Position numbers and translations under genes: made by a program. A stretch of DNA of 32,160 bases. Origin: Bdellovibrionales bacterium (GTDB taxonomy: Bacteria > Bdellovibrionota > Bdellovibrionia > Bdellovibrionales > UBA1609). Location of the stretch: NCBI GenBank assembly GCA_028819545.1, contig JAPPLG010000006.1, positions 1 to 32,160 on the forward strand, in the 5' to 3' direction. This document shows positions 13,632 through 21,372 of this stretch, piece by piece (the first letter of the stretch is position 1; every line of letters starts with the position of its first letter). The notes below the pieces were generated by a model that saw nothing but the letters and a program-made list of their open reading frames with translations, ran no database searches and was not told where the DNA came from.

Positions 13632-13937
13632 GTGGCAAAAAAAAGTTCAATTGTGAAAAATGAAAAACGCTTTGAAAAAGCAAAGAAGTTTTTATCTATT
13701 CGAAGATCTTTGAGAAAAGCATCCATCAATATGAAACTTTCTGAAGAAGAAAGAACACAAGCCTTTTTAAAATTACAAAAATTACCTAAATCAACATGTT
13801 TAAACCGTGTGGTCAGACGCTGTGGACTAACAGGAAGACCCCGAGGTCACTTAAGACACTTTGGCTTGTCCCGTATTGCTGTTCGCGAACTCGCGCATAA
13901 AGGGCACTTGCCAGGTGTAACAAAAGCCAGCTGGTAA
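13632..13937 (+). CDS. rpsN: Small ribosomal subunit protein S14 (uS14, zinc-free type)
   Basis: 101 aa, the long zinc-independent form. The C-terminal signature reads '[20 protein letters not shown]', then '[24 protein letters not shown]'. It binds the 30S head. GTG start with GGAG 8 nt upstream. rpsN usually lies in the spc operon; here it stands alone and is followed directly by the BCCT gene. With rplX, rpmB and rpsR it is one of several ribosomal genes scattered in this window. Confidence 0.93.
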   Translation: MAKKSSIVKNEKRFEKAKKFLSIRRSLRKASINMKLSEEERTQAFLKLQKLPKSTCLNRVVRRCGLTGRPRGHLRHFGLSRIAVRELAHKGHLPGVTKASW

Positions 13938-13940
13938 TTG

Positions 13941-13958
13941 CCGGATTTTTTAATCCGG
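13941..13958 (+). promoter_or_regulatory. Hairpin overlapping the BCCT ribosome-binding site
   Basis: CCGGATT-TTTT-AATCCGG: 7-bp perfect stem, 4-nt loop. The right arm ends with the first two G of the SD GGAG (13957-13960). Folding would partly hide the ribosome-binding site, so it could control translation of the transporter or insulate it from rpsN. Confidence 0.45.
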
Positions 13959-13967
13959 AGCAAAATA

Positions 13968-15431
13968 TTGAAAAATTTCAACCCTATTGCTGTTTTATCT
14001 TCTCTTCTTGTTTTTCTTATTCTGATTAGTTTTAAGATTTTTCCAAAAATAACATTGAGTGCTTTGTCCTGGGTTAAAACTGTTTTTGTTCTAAATATTT
14101 CATGGTTTTATGTACTGGTTATTTTTTGTCTTTTTTGTTGTTGTATTTACCTAATCTTCAGCCCTTATGCCAAAAAAAGATTAGGTTCTTTATCTCAGCC
14201 CAAGTACAGCACTTTTACATGGATTGCCATGCTCTTTAGCGCCGGAATGGGAACAGGACTTTTATTTTCCGGAGTATACGAACCTCTTCATCATTATTTG
14301 TTTCCCCCTGTAGGAGCCGGATCCACTCCTGAAGCTATGGATCTTTCTTTTCAATTGACCATTCTTCACTGGGGGTTTTCCGGATGGGTGGTTTATACCA
14401 TAATGGGTCTGGTGTTTTCTTATTTTTGTTTATACAAAGGTTACCCTTTTAGAATTTCCTGCATGCTTTATCCTTTTTTAAAAGAAAAAATCAACAGCCC
14501 TCTGGCATGGTGTATTGATATTCTTTCAATCATTGCCATTTTATTTGGAGTGGCCACAACACTTGGAAGAGGCACTATTCAAATCAACTCAGGCTTAAAG
14601 CATTTATTCGACATACCTTTTTCCGGAACAGTTCAAGCTATCATTATTGTGGTGATTACCTTATGCGCTACTTTATCCGTACTTTCAGGACTTCAAAGAG
14701 GCATTCGAAGATTAAGTGAAATAAATATTGTTCTTTGTTTCATACTTTTGGTTTTTATGTTTGTTGCCGGCCCTACTATTTATCTCTTTAATGCTTTTGT
14801 GGAGTACACAGGTGCTTATTTACAAAATTTAATTTCTGATATGACACGAATTAACTCTTTAGGCTCTGCAGAGTGGAGGTCACAGTGGACCATTCTTTAC
14901 TGGGCCTGGTGGATTGCCTGGGCTCCTTTTGTTGGAACTTTTATTGCACGTATTTCTGAAGGAAGAACCGTCAGGGAATTTATTATCGGAACTTTAATGG
15001 TTCCAAGTCTTATTTCCATACTATGGTTTGTAGCTTTTGGCGGAACAGCCATTGAACAGCACATGACAGGTGCTATGAATTTAGAGCCTTTTGTACAAAC
15101 AGAGTATTCTATTTTAGTTTTTAAATTCTTAGAGCATTTTCCACTTGCTCAAACTATGTCTTACATCACCTTGATTGCTGTAATTTTGTTTTTTATTACG
15201 TCCTCGGATTCTGCTTCTTATATTGTACATAATTTAGCATCTACAAAACCTAAAGTGAGCCGAAAAATTTACTGGGCTTTCCTCGAAGGGATTATTGCCC
15301 TGGTGGTTCTCTTTTTAGGAGGAATAAAGTCTTTGGAGCTTTTGGTGATTATTACAGCTTTTCCTTTTACAGTTTTTGTTTGCATTATTGTTTACGGATT
15401 TTTCAAAGAGCTGAAAAAACTTCCTAACTAA
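13968..15431 (+). CDS. BCCT-family betaine/choline/carnitine transporter
   Basis: 487 aa, about 12 transmembrane helices. It imports quaternary ammonium solutes (glycine betaine, choline or carnitine) with Na+ or H+, usually for osmoprotection. Signatures: 'LFSAGMGTGLLFSGVYEPLH' near residue 95, and the Trp-rich substrate site 'WTILYWAWWIAWAPFVGTFI' with 'ARISEGRTVREFIIG' after it. TTG 13968 is chosen: SD GGAG is 7 nt away, while the TTG at 13938 abuts the rpsN stop with no SD. Variation from the common GMGIG..G.xEP motif (GMGTGLLFSGVYEP) leaves coupling ion and substrate uncertain. It has no long regulatory C-tail. Confidence 0.9.
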   Translation: MKNFNPIAVLSSLLVFLILISFKIFPKITLSALSWVKTVFVLNISWFYVLVIFCLFCCCIYLIFSPYAKKRLGSLSQPKYSTFTWIAMLFSAGMGTGLLFSGVYEPLHHYLFPPVGAGSTPEAMDLSFQLTILHWGFSGWVVYTIMGLVFSYFCLYKGYPFRISCMLYPFLKEKINSPLAWCIDILSIIAILFGVATTLGRGTIQINSGLKHLFDIPFSGTVQAIIIVVITLCATLSVLSGLQRGIRRLSEINIVLCFILLVFMFVAGPTIYLFNAFVEYTGAYLQNLISDMTRINSLGSAEWRSQWTILYWAWWIAWAPFVGTFIARISEGRTVREFIIGTLMVPSLISILWFVAFGGTAIEQHMTGAMNLEPFVQTEYSILVFKFLEHFPLAQTMSYITLIAVILFFITSSDSASYIVHNLASTKPKVSRKIYWAFLEGIIALVVLFLGGIKSLELLVIITAFPFTVFVCIIVYGFFKELKKLPN

Positions 15432-15836
15432 TTTTTTCTGAATTCTGGACTACGAAGCAGTGCAGCTACCAAGTGGAACTGCTGAGCATTGAATATTTAC
15501 AAGAATGACTCTTTCTTTTGTACATAGTCATTCCGGACTTGATCCGGAATCCATTTTCCATATACGATTGGACTCTAAAGCCAGTTCAAAATGACTTTAA
15601 TTAATTCTCTTCAACAGGTTCTGCCACCGCCACAGATTGCTCAATATACTGTTCTTGTATGCGAGCTAAAGAAAAATATATGCGATTTTTTAAGTGTGTA
15701 AATATTACAATCTTTTTTATCTTTCATGAAGGATTAATAAATGTTAATAACAAATCCTCTATATAAAAAGAAAGTTTTTATTGATTTAATATTGTTTTTC
15801 AGATAAGAAAAGACTGTTCATCTAAGGAGAAAAATT
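15432..15836. other. Gene-free stretch with a repeat and a possible relic frame
   Basis: No intact gene. On the minus strand, 15723-15601 is open without a start codon and ends with a natural-looking C-terminus, 'IYFSLARIQEQYIEQSVAVA' then 'EPVEEN'. It may be the tail of a lost gene. The palindromic repeat at 15527-15553 lies here, as does the promoter region of the next gene. Confidence 0.35.
15527..15553. repeat. Dispersed palindromic repeat, copy 3
   Basis: GTCATTCCGGACTTGATCCG then GAATCCA. An 8-bp stem ATTCCGGA/TCCGGAAT with a 5-nt loop. Same outer edges (GTCATTCC ... GGAATCCA) as the copy at 16148 on the opposite strand. Confidence 0.65.
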
Positions 15837-16133
15837 ATGAAAACAAAAAACATTTTAATACCTTTAGTACTTCTGCTTACTCTTCCTTCTTTAGCCAGTA
15901 CGGAAAAAGAATATTTGTGTGGAAAAGAAGAGAGCAGTGTAGAAATAACGTTAAGTACTTACAGTTCTTCTTGCCATATGATAATTTCTATTAACGACCC
16001 TGAAACGTCCTCCGACTCCTTGGAACTTATTAATTATGAAAACATTGATACTTGTACAGCAAATTTAGAAACAGAGATATCAAAATACACAAATGAAGGT
16101 TATAACTGTCACCTAATCGGGCAACACAATTAA
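15837..16133 (+). CDS. Small secreted cysteine-containing protein
   Basis: 98 aa. Signal peptide of ~21 residues (MKTKNILIPLVLLLTLPSLA), mature start 'STEKEYLCGKEE'. The mature protein has four cysteines (in YLCGK, SSCHM, DTCTA and YNCHL), enough for two periplasmic disulfides, and alternating strand-like segments. SD AAGGAG is 8 nt upstream. No family was recognised. It stands alone between two palindromic repeats. Confidence 0.7.
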   Translation: MKTKNILIPLVLLLTLPSLASTEKEYLCGKEESSVEITLSTYSSSCHMIISINDPETSSDSLELINYENIDTCTANLETEISKYTNEGYNCHLIGQHN

Positions 16134-16147
16134 GTTCAGAATAAACT

Positions 16148-16172
16148 GGATTCCTGCCTACGCAGGAATGAC
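16148..16172. repeat. Dispersed palindromic repeat, copy 4
   Basis: GGATTCCTGCCTACGCAGGA then ATGAC. Perfect 8-bp stem ATTCCTGC/GCAGGAAT with CTAC loop, 14 bp after a stop codon and just downstream of the tRNA on the other strand. Confidence 0.7.
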
Positions 16173-16221
16173 GCTCTTTCGGCAAGGGTGACATTCTTAT
16201 TACAGCCCTCTTATTTTTTAT

Positions 16222-16298
16222 TGGAGCGGGTGAAGGGGCTCGAACCCTCGACCTCAACCTTGGCAAGGTTGCACTCTAGCCAACTGAGCTACACCCGC
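16222..16298 (-). tRNA. tRNA-Gly (anticodon GCC)
   Basis: 77 nt on the minus strand with encoded CCA. Acceptor stem GCGGGTG/CACCCGC; D-loop AGCTCAGTTGGCTAGAGT; anticodon arm CCTTGCCAAGG with anticodon GCC; T-arm GAGGGTTCGAGCCCC. Discriminator U. All four arms are intact. Confidence 0.97.
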
Positions 16299-16344
16299 AA
16301 AAAACAAAAATGTAACACAAACATATAATCAAATCCACCAGACA

Positions 16345-16371
16345 TTGTCAGCCATTTCCACCTGGTATAAT
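16345..16371 (+). promoter_or_regulatory. Extended -10 promoter giving a near-leaderless mRNA
   Basis: TTGTCA (16345-16350), 15-nt spacer, TGG-TATAAT (hexamer 16366-16371). The ATG follows after only 9 nt, so transcription should begin 2-3 nt before the start codon. No SD exists. Confidence 0.55.
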
Positions 16372-16380
16372 ATAAAAACC

Positions 16381-16665
16381 ATGAAAACCATCTACTGCAT
16401 CGAATGCCAAACAAAAAATACCTATGAAAGCCCCGGCTTTCGAGCCGTTTGCGATAAATGCACACACGATCTGCACATCTGCAAAAACTGCTCTTTTTAT
16501 GACGAAAACGCCTATAACGAATGCCGTGAATCCTCCGCCGACAGAGTTGCAGATAAAGACAGAAATAATGTTTGCGAATATTTCAAACCACTGGAAACTC
16601 CACAAACTTCAGAAAAAAAAGAAGACCTTCTTAAACAAGCTGAAGCCCTCTTTAAAAAGAAATAA
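16381..16665 (+). CDS. Zinc-ribbon protein of unknown function
   Basis: 94 aa from ATG 16381. Four Cys pairs and singles: 'YCIECQTKNTYESPGFRAVC', 'CDKCTHDLHICKNCSFYDE', 'NECRESSADRVADKDRNNVC', then 'EYFKP'. This matches a small conserved bacterial family (CxxC...CxxC..LH.C.NC.FYD...NECRE...ADRV.DK.R.N.CEYF) of unknown role, probably binding two zinc ions. A charged Lys-rich tail follows (KKEDLLKQAEALFKKK). The longer TTG start at 16345 lies in the promoter and is rejected. The gene ends 4 bp before tilS, so the two are likely co-transcribed. Confidence 0.8.
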   Translation: MKTIYCIECQTKNTYESPGFRAVCDKCTHDLHICKNCSFYDENAYNECRESSADRVADKDRNNVCEYFKPLETPQTSEKKEDLLKQAEALFKKK

Positions 16666-16669
16666 AAAT

Positions 16670-17608
16670 ATGAAAGCCTCTCACCACCCCCTCTTTCACA
16701 AAATCCTTCAACAGCTAAAAATACACAATATTCAAAATAAAAAACTCCTGATTGCAGTCTCAGGAGGAATCGACTCCATCAGCCTGCTGGACCTGATGAC
16801 AGAAGTTTCAAGACCCTTAAAACTCAAACTTAATATGGCTCACATCCACCACGGCAAAACAAAATCCCCTTATAGAAATCAAACTCAAATTTTTGTCCAC
16901 TGTCTTGCAGAAGGCCTAAATCTTCCTTTCTTTTCTAATAAGCCGACAGAGAATAACAAAAACTCAGAAAGAGAATTAAGAAAAATCCGTTACAAATACC
17001 TGCACCAATGGATGAAAAAATCCCAATCCGACTATCTAGTTCTTGCCCACACTTCCGACGACTTACTTGAAACACGATTGATTCGCCTGATCCGAGGAAC
17101 CGGAAAAGACGGAGTTCAAGCCATGCGGTTTTTAAACCAACCACTGCTTCGCCCCCTGCTTTTTTTTACAAAAAGTGAAATTAAAAAATATGCCCTTTTC
17201 AGAAAACTTCAATGGGTTGAAGACCCTACAAATATTCAAACAAAAACATTAAGAAACTGGATGCGACACAAATGGCTTAAAGAATTAGAACAAAAACAAA
17301 AAGGGTCTTTCAAAAATCTAGCCCTCTCTCTTGAAAGACTAAGTGACATCAACGAAGAAGAAGACTCTTCTATTATTACTTCAAAGGGATTGGATAGAAA
17401 AAAAATGCTGGAGCTTTCCTACTACAATCAAAAAAAATGGGTTGCTAGATACATGAGAAAATCTCAATTAAAAAATTATGGATCAAGCCACATTCAGGAA
17501 ATTTTAAAATACCTGCACCATAAAAATAAAAACCAAAAAATCCATTTACTTGGGAAGATATGGATTTTCACTCCTTCATTTTTAAAAATATCATCCAGGA
17601 AAAACTAA
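16670..17608 (+). CDS. tilS: tRNA(Ile)-lysidine synthase
   Basis: 312 aa from ATG 16670. Converts C34 of the tRNA-Ile CAU anticodon to lysidine so it reads AUA; essential in most bacteria. The ATP-pyrophosphatase P-loop is 'AVSGGIDSISLLDL' (S31-S36), with 'MAHIHHGK', 'LVLAHTSDDLLETRLIRLIRG' and 'LLRPLLFFTKSEIKKYA' also typical. It is shorter than E. coli TilS (~430 aa), lacking the full C-terminal tRNA-binding domains, like the short TilS forms of several lineages. An earlier in-frame ATG (16424) lies inside the zinc-ribbon gene and is not used. The stop overlaps the convergent stop at 17605. Confidence 0.9.
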   Translation: MKASHHPLFHKILQQLKIHNIQNKKLLIAVSGGIDSISLLDLMTEVSRPLKLKLNMAHIHHGKTKSPYRNQTQIFVHCLAEGLNLPFFSNKPTENNKNSERELRKIRYKYLHQWMKKSQSDYLVLAHTSDDLLETRLIRLIRGTGKDGVQAMRFLNQPLLRPLLFFTKSEIKKYALFRKLQWVEDPTNIQTKTLRNWMRHKWLKELEQKQKGSFKNLALSLERLSDINEEEDSSIITSKGLDRKKMLELSYYNQKKWVARYMRKSQLKNYGSSHIQEILKYLHHKNKNQKIHLLGKIWIFTPSFLKISSRKN

Positions 17609-19581
17609 AAGTTTTTATCCAGAAAAACTTTACGGCCACTGACCAGATAAGAGCCTTTATGCCCCTCTTCAGCAATATAAATAATGTGTTCATCACTCTC
17701 TTTGTCATCAGGATAAATCTCTTTTAATTTAAAGTGTCCGGAGCGAATACCTCCCAAGTACCACCTTTGATCTGCAAGATAAATCAAATCCCCTATTCCC
17801 ACACAAAGCTGATCACATATTTTCTGTGAAAGGCCCATTTCAAAATCTTTTAAATTTGAAGATAGCTTGACATCCAAATTTCGGACTGACTTTCCTCTTT
17901 TAAGGCTGGGCTCCCCTCCTTTGAAATTAAACATGGCTTTCTTTAGAGTATCCGCAGTTAAGCTCTCTACATTTTTGCCAGCGCCTTGAGCCAATACTTT
18001 AATAAAGCGGAAAACAGATTTGCCGGAAATGTTTTCCAAACGATCTGCCTTAGGAAAAATACTTTGAGTGACCACACCTGCCAAAGCCGTTACAAAAATA
18101 CCAAAGGGAGCACGAAAGAAAATCAAATCCCCTTCACTTGGGCCTAAAAGAAATTCTCTTAAAGCATAAACAGGCTGAGGGTAAGCCATTGTTAAAAAGG
18201 TCACTGCAATTCCAATCAACATAGAAACACAAGCAGAAAAAGCATGGAAGTTTCTCCATAAAATACCCAAAAAAACGGTTGTAACTACAGGGGGAATAAT
18301 AAGCATAATGCCCTTATAGTGAATAGACATCAAAGTGCCTTTTTGCTGATAAAACCAAATAACCAGAAGAAGCCCAATAACCATTGAAGTCAGCGACAAA
18401 AAACGAGCCATTTTTAAATAATGTCTTGCAGGAGCCTTTGGACGAATCAAAGGTTTGTAAATATCATAAATCCCAATGGCCGCCGCCGCATTAATAAGAG
18501 AGTCCACAGTGGACATCAAAGCCGCCATTAAAGCTGAAAAAACAAATCCCATAATCCATGGATTTTCCTGAATCACATGATAAGCAGTTAACAAGAAAGT
18601 ATGATAAGAGTTGTCTATTGTCAGAAGAGAGTACCCTTCAGATAAAGCCCCTCCAACTGCGGCCTGCTTGGATAAAATAGATTTAGCCACCCAGCCCAAG
18701 CCTCCAATAACTAAAGCAGAAAGAGGAAGCGTAATCATCAGGTTTGCCAAAGCCGCCATACGTGCATGAGTGACATTTCGAATAGTCATAAACCTCATAA
18801 GAAAACCCTGATTCATATAGAGAAAAGCGATACCTCCCGCCAAGGCATCACCCCAGAAAATACCTGTGGTGTTGTAGCGAGGATTGGAGTTAAAGGGAGC
18901 TAAAGGCAAGCGATTCTCAATAGGCAGATAAGACCAAAACTCACCTATTCCGCCTAAGGCATACAGCCCACAGCCAATGACTAAGAAACCCACCAGGTAA
19001 AGAATCATTCCTTGAAATAAATCCGTAAAGATCACAGCAGTCTGTCCGCCAAGAGTGACATAAACACCTAAAAGAACTGCAATCACAGGAAGAGAAATTA
19101 GTGCAGGAATTCCAAAGATGCCCTCAATAGCCACACCAATGGTAAATAAATTATACCCAATATAATAAAAAATATAAGCAAGGATAATGAAGACACATAA
19201 ATAACGGGCAACAGAGTTAAATCTTTTTTCAAAATATTCAGGGATGGACTTAATACGATTAAAATATAAAATAGGGAGCCACGCAAAAAGAAAAACAGGA
19301 AATAAAAACCAATCATTAAAATAGACATGAGTACTGCTCATACCTGTATTAAACCCCTGCTCTGAATATTTTAAATAACTGTAACCTCCGATTCCTGTAG
19401 CCACCATACTCATCATCGGAAGCCACCAGGCAAAGCGTCTGCCGCTAAAAAAGAAGTCAGTAATATTAGAACTAAATCTTGAGAAATAAAGACCTAAGCC
19501 GGTAATACCCACAAAATAGATCCCTAATACGACTCCAACAACAACCAGAGTTTCTACAGGAAAAGTCAATGAAAAATTCAT
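17605..19581 (-). CDS. Sodium:solute symporter (SSS family) with C-terminal cytosolic domain
   Basis: 658 aa. About 13-14 transmembrane helices of the SSS/LeuT fold: 'TDFFFSGRRFAWWLPMMSMV', 'ATGIGGYSYLKYSEQGF', 'GVYVTLGGQTAVIFTDLFQG' and 'FSALMAALMSTVDSLINAAA' are hallmark segments (the last holds the Na+-site Ser residues). About 130 residues after the last helix form a soluble region with 'MGLSQKICDQLCVGIGDLIY' and 'QRWYLGGIRSGHFKLKEIYP', possibly a regulatory domain. The substrate is not predictable. It overlaps the small membrane gene upstream by ATGA, suggesting a two-subunit arrangement. Confidence 0.88.
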   Translation of the reverse strand: MNFSLTFPVETLVVVGVVLGIYFVGITGLGLYFSRFSSNITDFFFSGRRFAWWLPMMSMVATGIGGYSYLKYSEQGFNTGMSSTHVYFNDWFLFPVFLFAWLPILYFNRIKSIPEYFEKRFNSVARYLCVFIILAYIFYYIGYNLFTIGVAIEGIFGIPALISLPVIAVLLGVYVTLGGQTAVIFTDLFQGMILYLVGFLVIGCGLYALGGIGEFWSYLPIENRLPLAPFNSNPRYNTTGIFWGDALAGGIAFLYMNQGFLMRFMTIRNVTHARMAALANLMITLPLSALVIGGLGWVAKSILSKQAAVGGALSEGYSLLTIDNSYHTFLLTAYHVIQENPWIMGFVFSALMAALMSTVDSLINAAAAIGIYDIYKPLIRPKAPARHYLKMARFLSLTSMVIGLLLVIWFYQQKGTLMSIHYKGIMLIIPPVVTTVFLGILWRNFHAFSACVSMLIGIAVTFLTMAYPQPVYALREFLLGPSEGDLIFFRAPFGIFVTALAGVVTQSIFPKADRLENISGKSVFRFIKVLAQGAGKNVESLTADTLKKAMFNFKGGEPSLKRGKSVRNLDVKLSSNLKDFEMGLSQKICDQLCVGIGDLIYLADQRWYLGGIRSGHFKLKEIYPDDKESDEHIIYIAEEGHKGSYLVSGRKVFLDKNF

Positions 19582-19874
19582 AAGCCTCCCTGATAAGGAC
19601 TATTAAGAGCCAGCCAAGTCCACCCCACATGAATGGAGCAAACACAAATAATTCCAATATGGATGATATAAAACCAGATACGATCCACACGAGAAGCCCA
19701 ATTCACAGCCTCAAAATGAACCATTAAGTACGACACGTAAATATAAATAGGAAGACCTAAACCGTAAAAATAAAAAACACTCATCCATACCGGATCAATG
19801 AAATGTACACCCCTTTTTAGCAATAAGAGAATTAAGAATAAAATAATAAATAAAGAAGACGTTGCCCATCTCAT
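19578..19874 (-). CDS. Small three-TM membrane protein coupled to the SSS symporter
   Basis: 98 aa with three or four hydrophobic helices ('LFIILFLILLLL', 'VWMSVFYFYGLGLPIYIYVS', 'IWFYIIHIGIICVCSIHVGW'). SD GGGGAG is upstream of ATG 19874. Its stop TGA overlaps the symporter ATG (ATGA), so the two are translated together. Small membrane partners (for example DUF485 or DUF3311 proteins) often accompany SSS transporters; I cannot assign it to one of these. Confidence 0.65.
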   Translation of the reverse strand: MRWATSSLFIILFLILLLLKRGVHFIDPVWMSVFYFYGLGLPIYIYVSYLMVHFEAVNWASRVDRIWFYIIHIGIICVCSIHVGWTWLALNSPYQGGL

Positions 19875-20004
19875 ATAATGATAGACTCCCCTGATTCAAT
19901 CACAGTGAACTAACATAGAAAAAGATATTGCTCAAAGAAAAAATATGAAATAAGATTTCAGAGGCCTCCTTGACAAAAGATTAAGAGCAAGAGATACGAG
20001 AGAT

Positions 20005-21372
20005 ATGAAAATACAAGCCACTATAACAAAAACCCTTTGGATTTTTCTTATTGCCTGCTGTATGATGAGTTTACCTGCTTGTGCTAAAAATCCGAAAAAA
20101 AAAGAGATGAAAACACCTACCTTTAAACTCGACTTAAAAGTTGAAAAATATCAAATGCCAAACGGCTTGCGCGTTCTGCTTCATGCAGATCCAAAAGCCC
20201 CTTTGATTAATTATCAAACATGGTACAGAGTTGGAGGAAAAGACGACCCCAAAGGGCAGTCAGGCATTGCCCACCTGTTTGAACATCTGATGTTTCGTGA
20301 AACAAAAAAAAGAAAGGGCAAAGATTTTTTACAAGACATTCAATCCAGAGGTATTTACCTCAATGCCTACACCAGCCACGATCACACCGTTTACTATTTT
20401 AACCTTCCTAAAAAAGAATTGGAATACATTGCAGAATTGGAAGCTGAGCGCATGGTGGATTTAGTTCTGAATGAAACAAACCTAAAATTAGAACAGGATA
20501 TCGTCAAAGAAGAACGAATGATGAGATATGAAAACAGCCCTCAAAATATATATATTGATCTTTTTGAAACTATTTTTAAAACCAGCAACTATCGATCCCC
20601 TGTGATTGGCTATAAAAAAGATATCAATGCTATCAGCATCAAAAATTGTCTTGATTTTTACAATACATTTTACTCTCCAAACAATGCTGTGCTGGTTATT
20701 GCAGGGCCTATTCATATTGAAAAAACAAAAAAAATACTGGAAAAGTATTACGGCCACCTAAAACCTGCAAAACTGCCCGACCGCTCTTACCCTGAAGAAG
20801 TTAAACAAACAAAAGCCCGGGCCAAAGATCTTCATCGGCCTGTTCAAACAGCTTCTTTTACTTTGGCTTACCCTCTGCCAAAAGCCAGCTCCAAAGAGTC
20901 TTATGCTCTAGAACTTTTAAGTTTTATTCTGGGAGGAGGCGAATCCAGCAGGCTCTATAGAAGCCTTGTAGAAAAAAATGCTGTAGCTGTCTCGGCTCAT
21001 GCCAGTTCCTACTTCCTTGAAACAGAAGGTATTTTTTATATCTCAAGCGACCTTCACCCTCAAAAGTCCATAAAGACAGCTGAAAACCTTGCACTTAAAG
21101 AAATACAAAAAATTATCTCTGAACCCATTACCCAGGAAGAATTGGATCTGGCAAAAACAAATATTGTAAAAGCTCATGTGGACTCACTTAAAACAGCCGA
21201 AGGAAAAGCATCTCTTCTTGCTTATCATGAAACAGTATTTTATGATTACGCCCATTCGTTTCAGGAAGTGGATCGATACAACAATGTACAACTTGCAGAT
21301 TTAAAAAAGGTTGCTCAAGTGTATTTAAAACCGTATCAACAAAACTTAATTCGTTTGTATCCAAAAAAATGA
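20005..21372 (+). CDS. M16 family zinc protease, catalytic subunit (lipoprotein)
   Basis: 455 aa. Inverted zinc motif H90-L-F-E93-H94 ('IAHLFEHLMFRET') with the distal Glu in 'AELEAERMVDLVL' about 52 residues later, as in the insulinase/processing-peptidase family. The second half (about residues 250-455) is the M16 partner-like domain ('SFILGGGESSRLYRSLVEKN'). The N-terminus has a lipobox (LPAC, Cys26), so it is probably anchored in the periplasm-facing membrane. It is translationally coupled to the following M16 homologue (ATGA overlap), making a PqqF/YmxG-like active-plus-inactive pair that degrades peptides. Confidence 0.92.
   Translation: MKIQATITKTLWIFLIACCMMSLPACAKNPKKKEMKTPTFKLDLKVEKYQMPNGLRVLLHADPKAPLINYQTWYRVGGKDDPKGQSGIAHLFEHLMFRETKKRKGKDFLQDIQSRGIYLNAYTSHDHTVYYFNLPKKELEYIAELEAERMVDLVLNETNLKLEQDIVKEERMMRYENSPQNIYIDLFETIFKTSNYRSPVIGYKKDINAISIKNCLDFYNTFYSPNNAVLVIAGPIHIEKTKKILEKYYGHLKPAKLPDRSYPEEVKQTKARAKDLHRPVQTASFTLAYPLPKASSKESYALELLSFILGGGESSRLYRSLVEKNAVAVSAHASSYFLETEGIFYISSDLHPQKSIKTAENLALKEIQKIISEPITQEELDLAKTNIVKAHVDSLKTAEGKASLLAYHETVFYDYAHSFQEVDRYNNVQLADLKKVAQVYLKPYQQNLIRLYPKK

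Noticed and set aside
16030-16266. Minus-strand 78-aa frame
   Set aside because: Runs through the tRNA-Gly, a palindromic repeat and the small secreted gene; a shadow frame.
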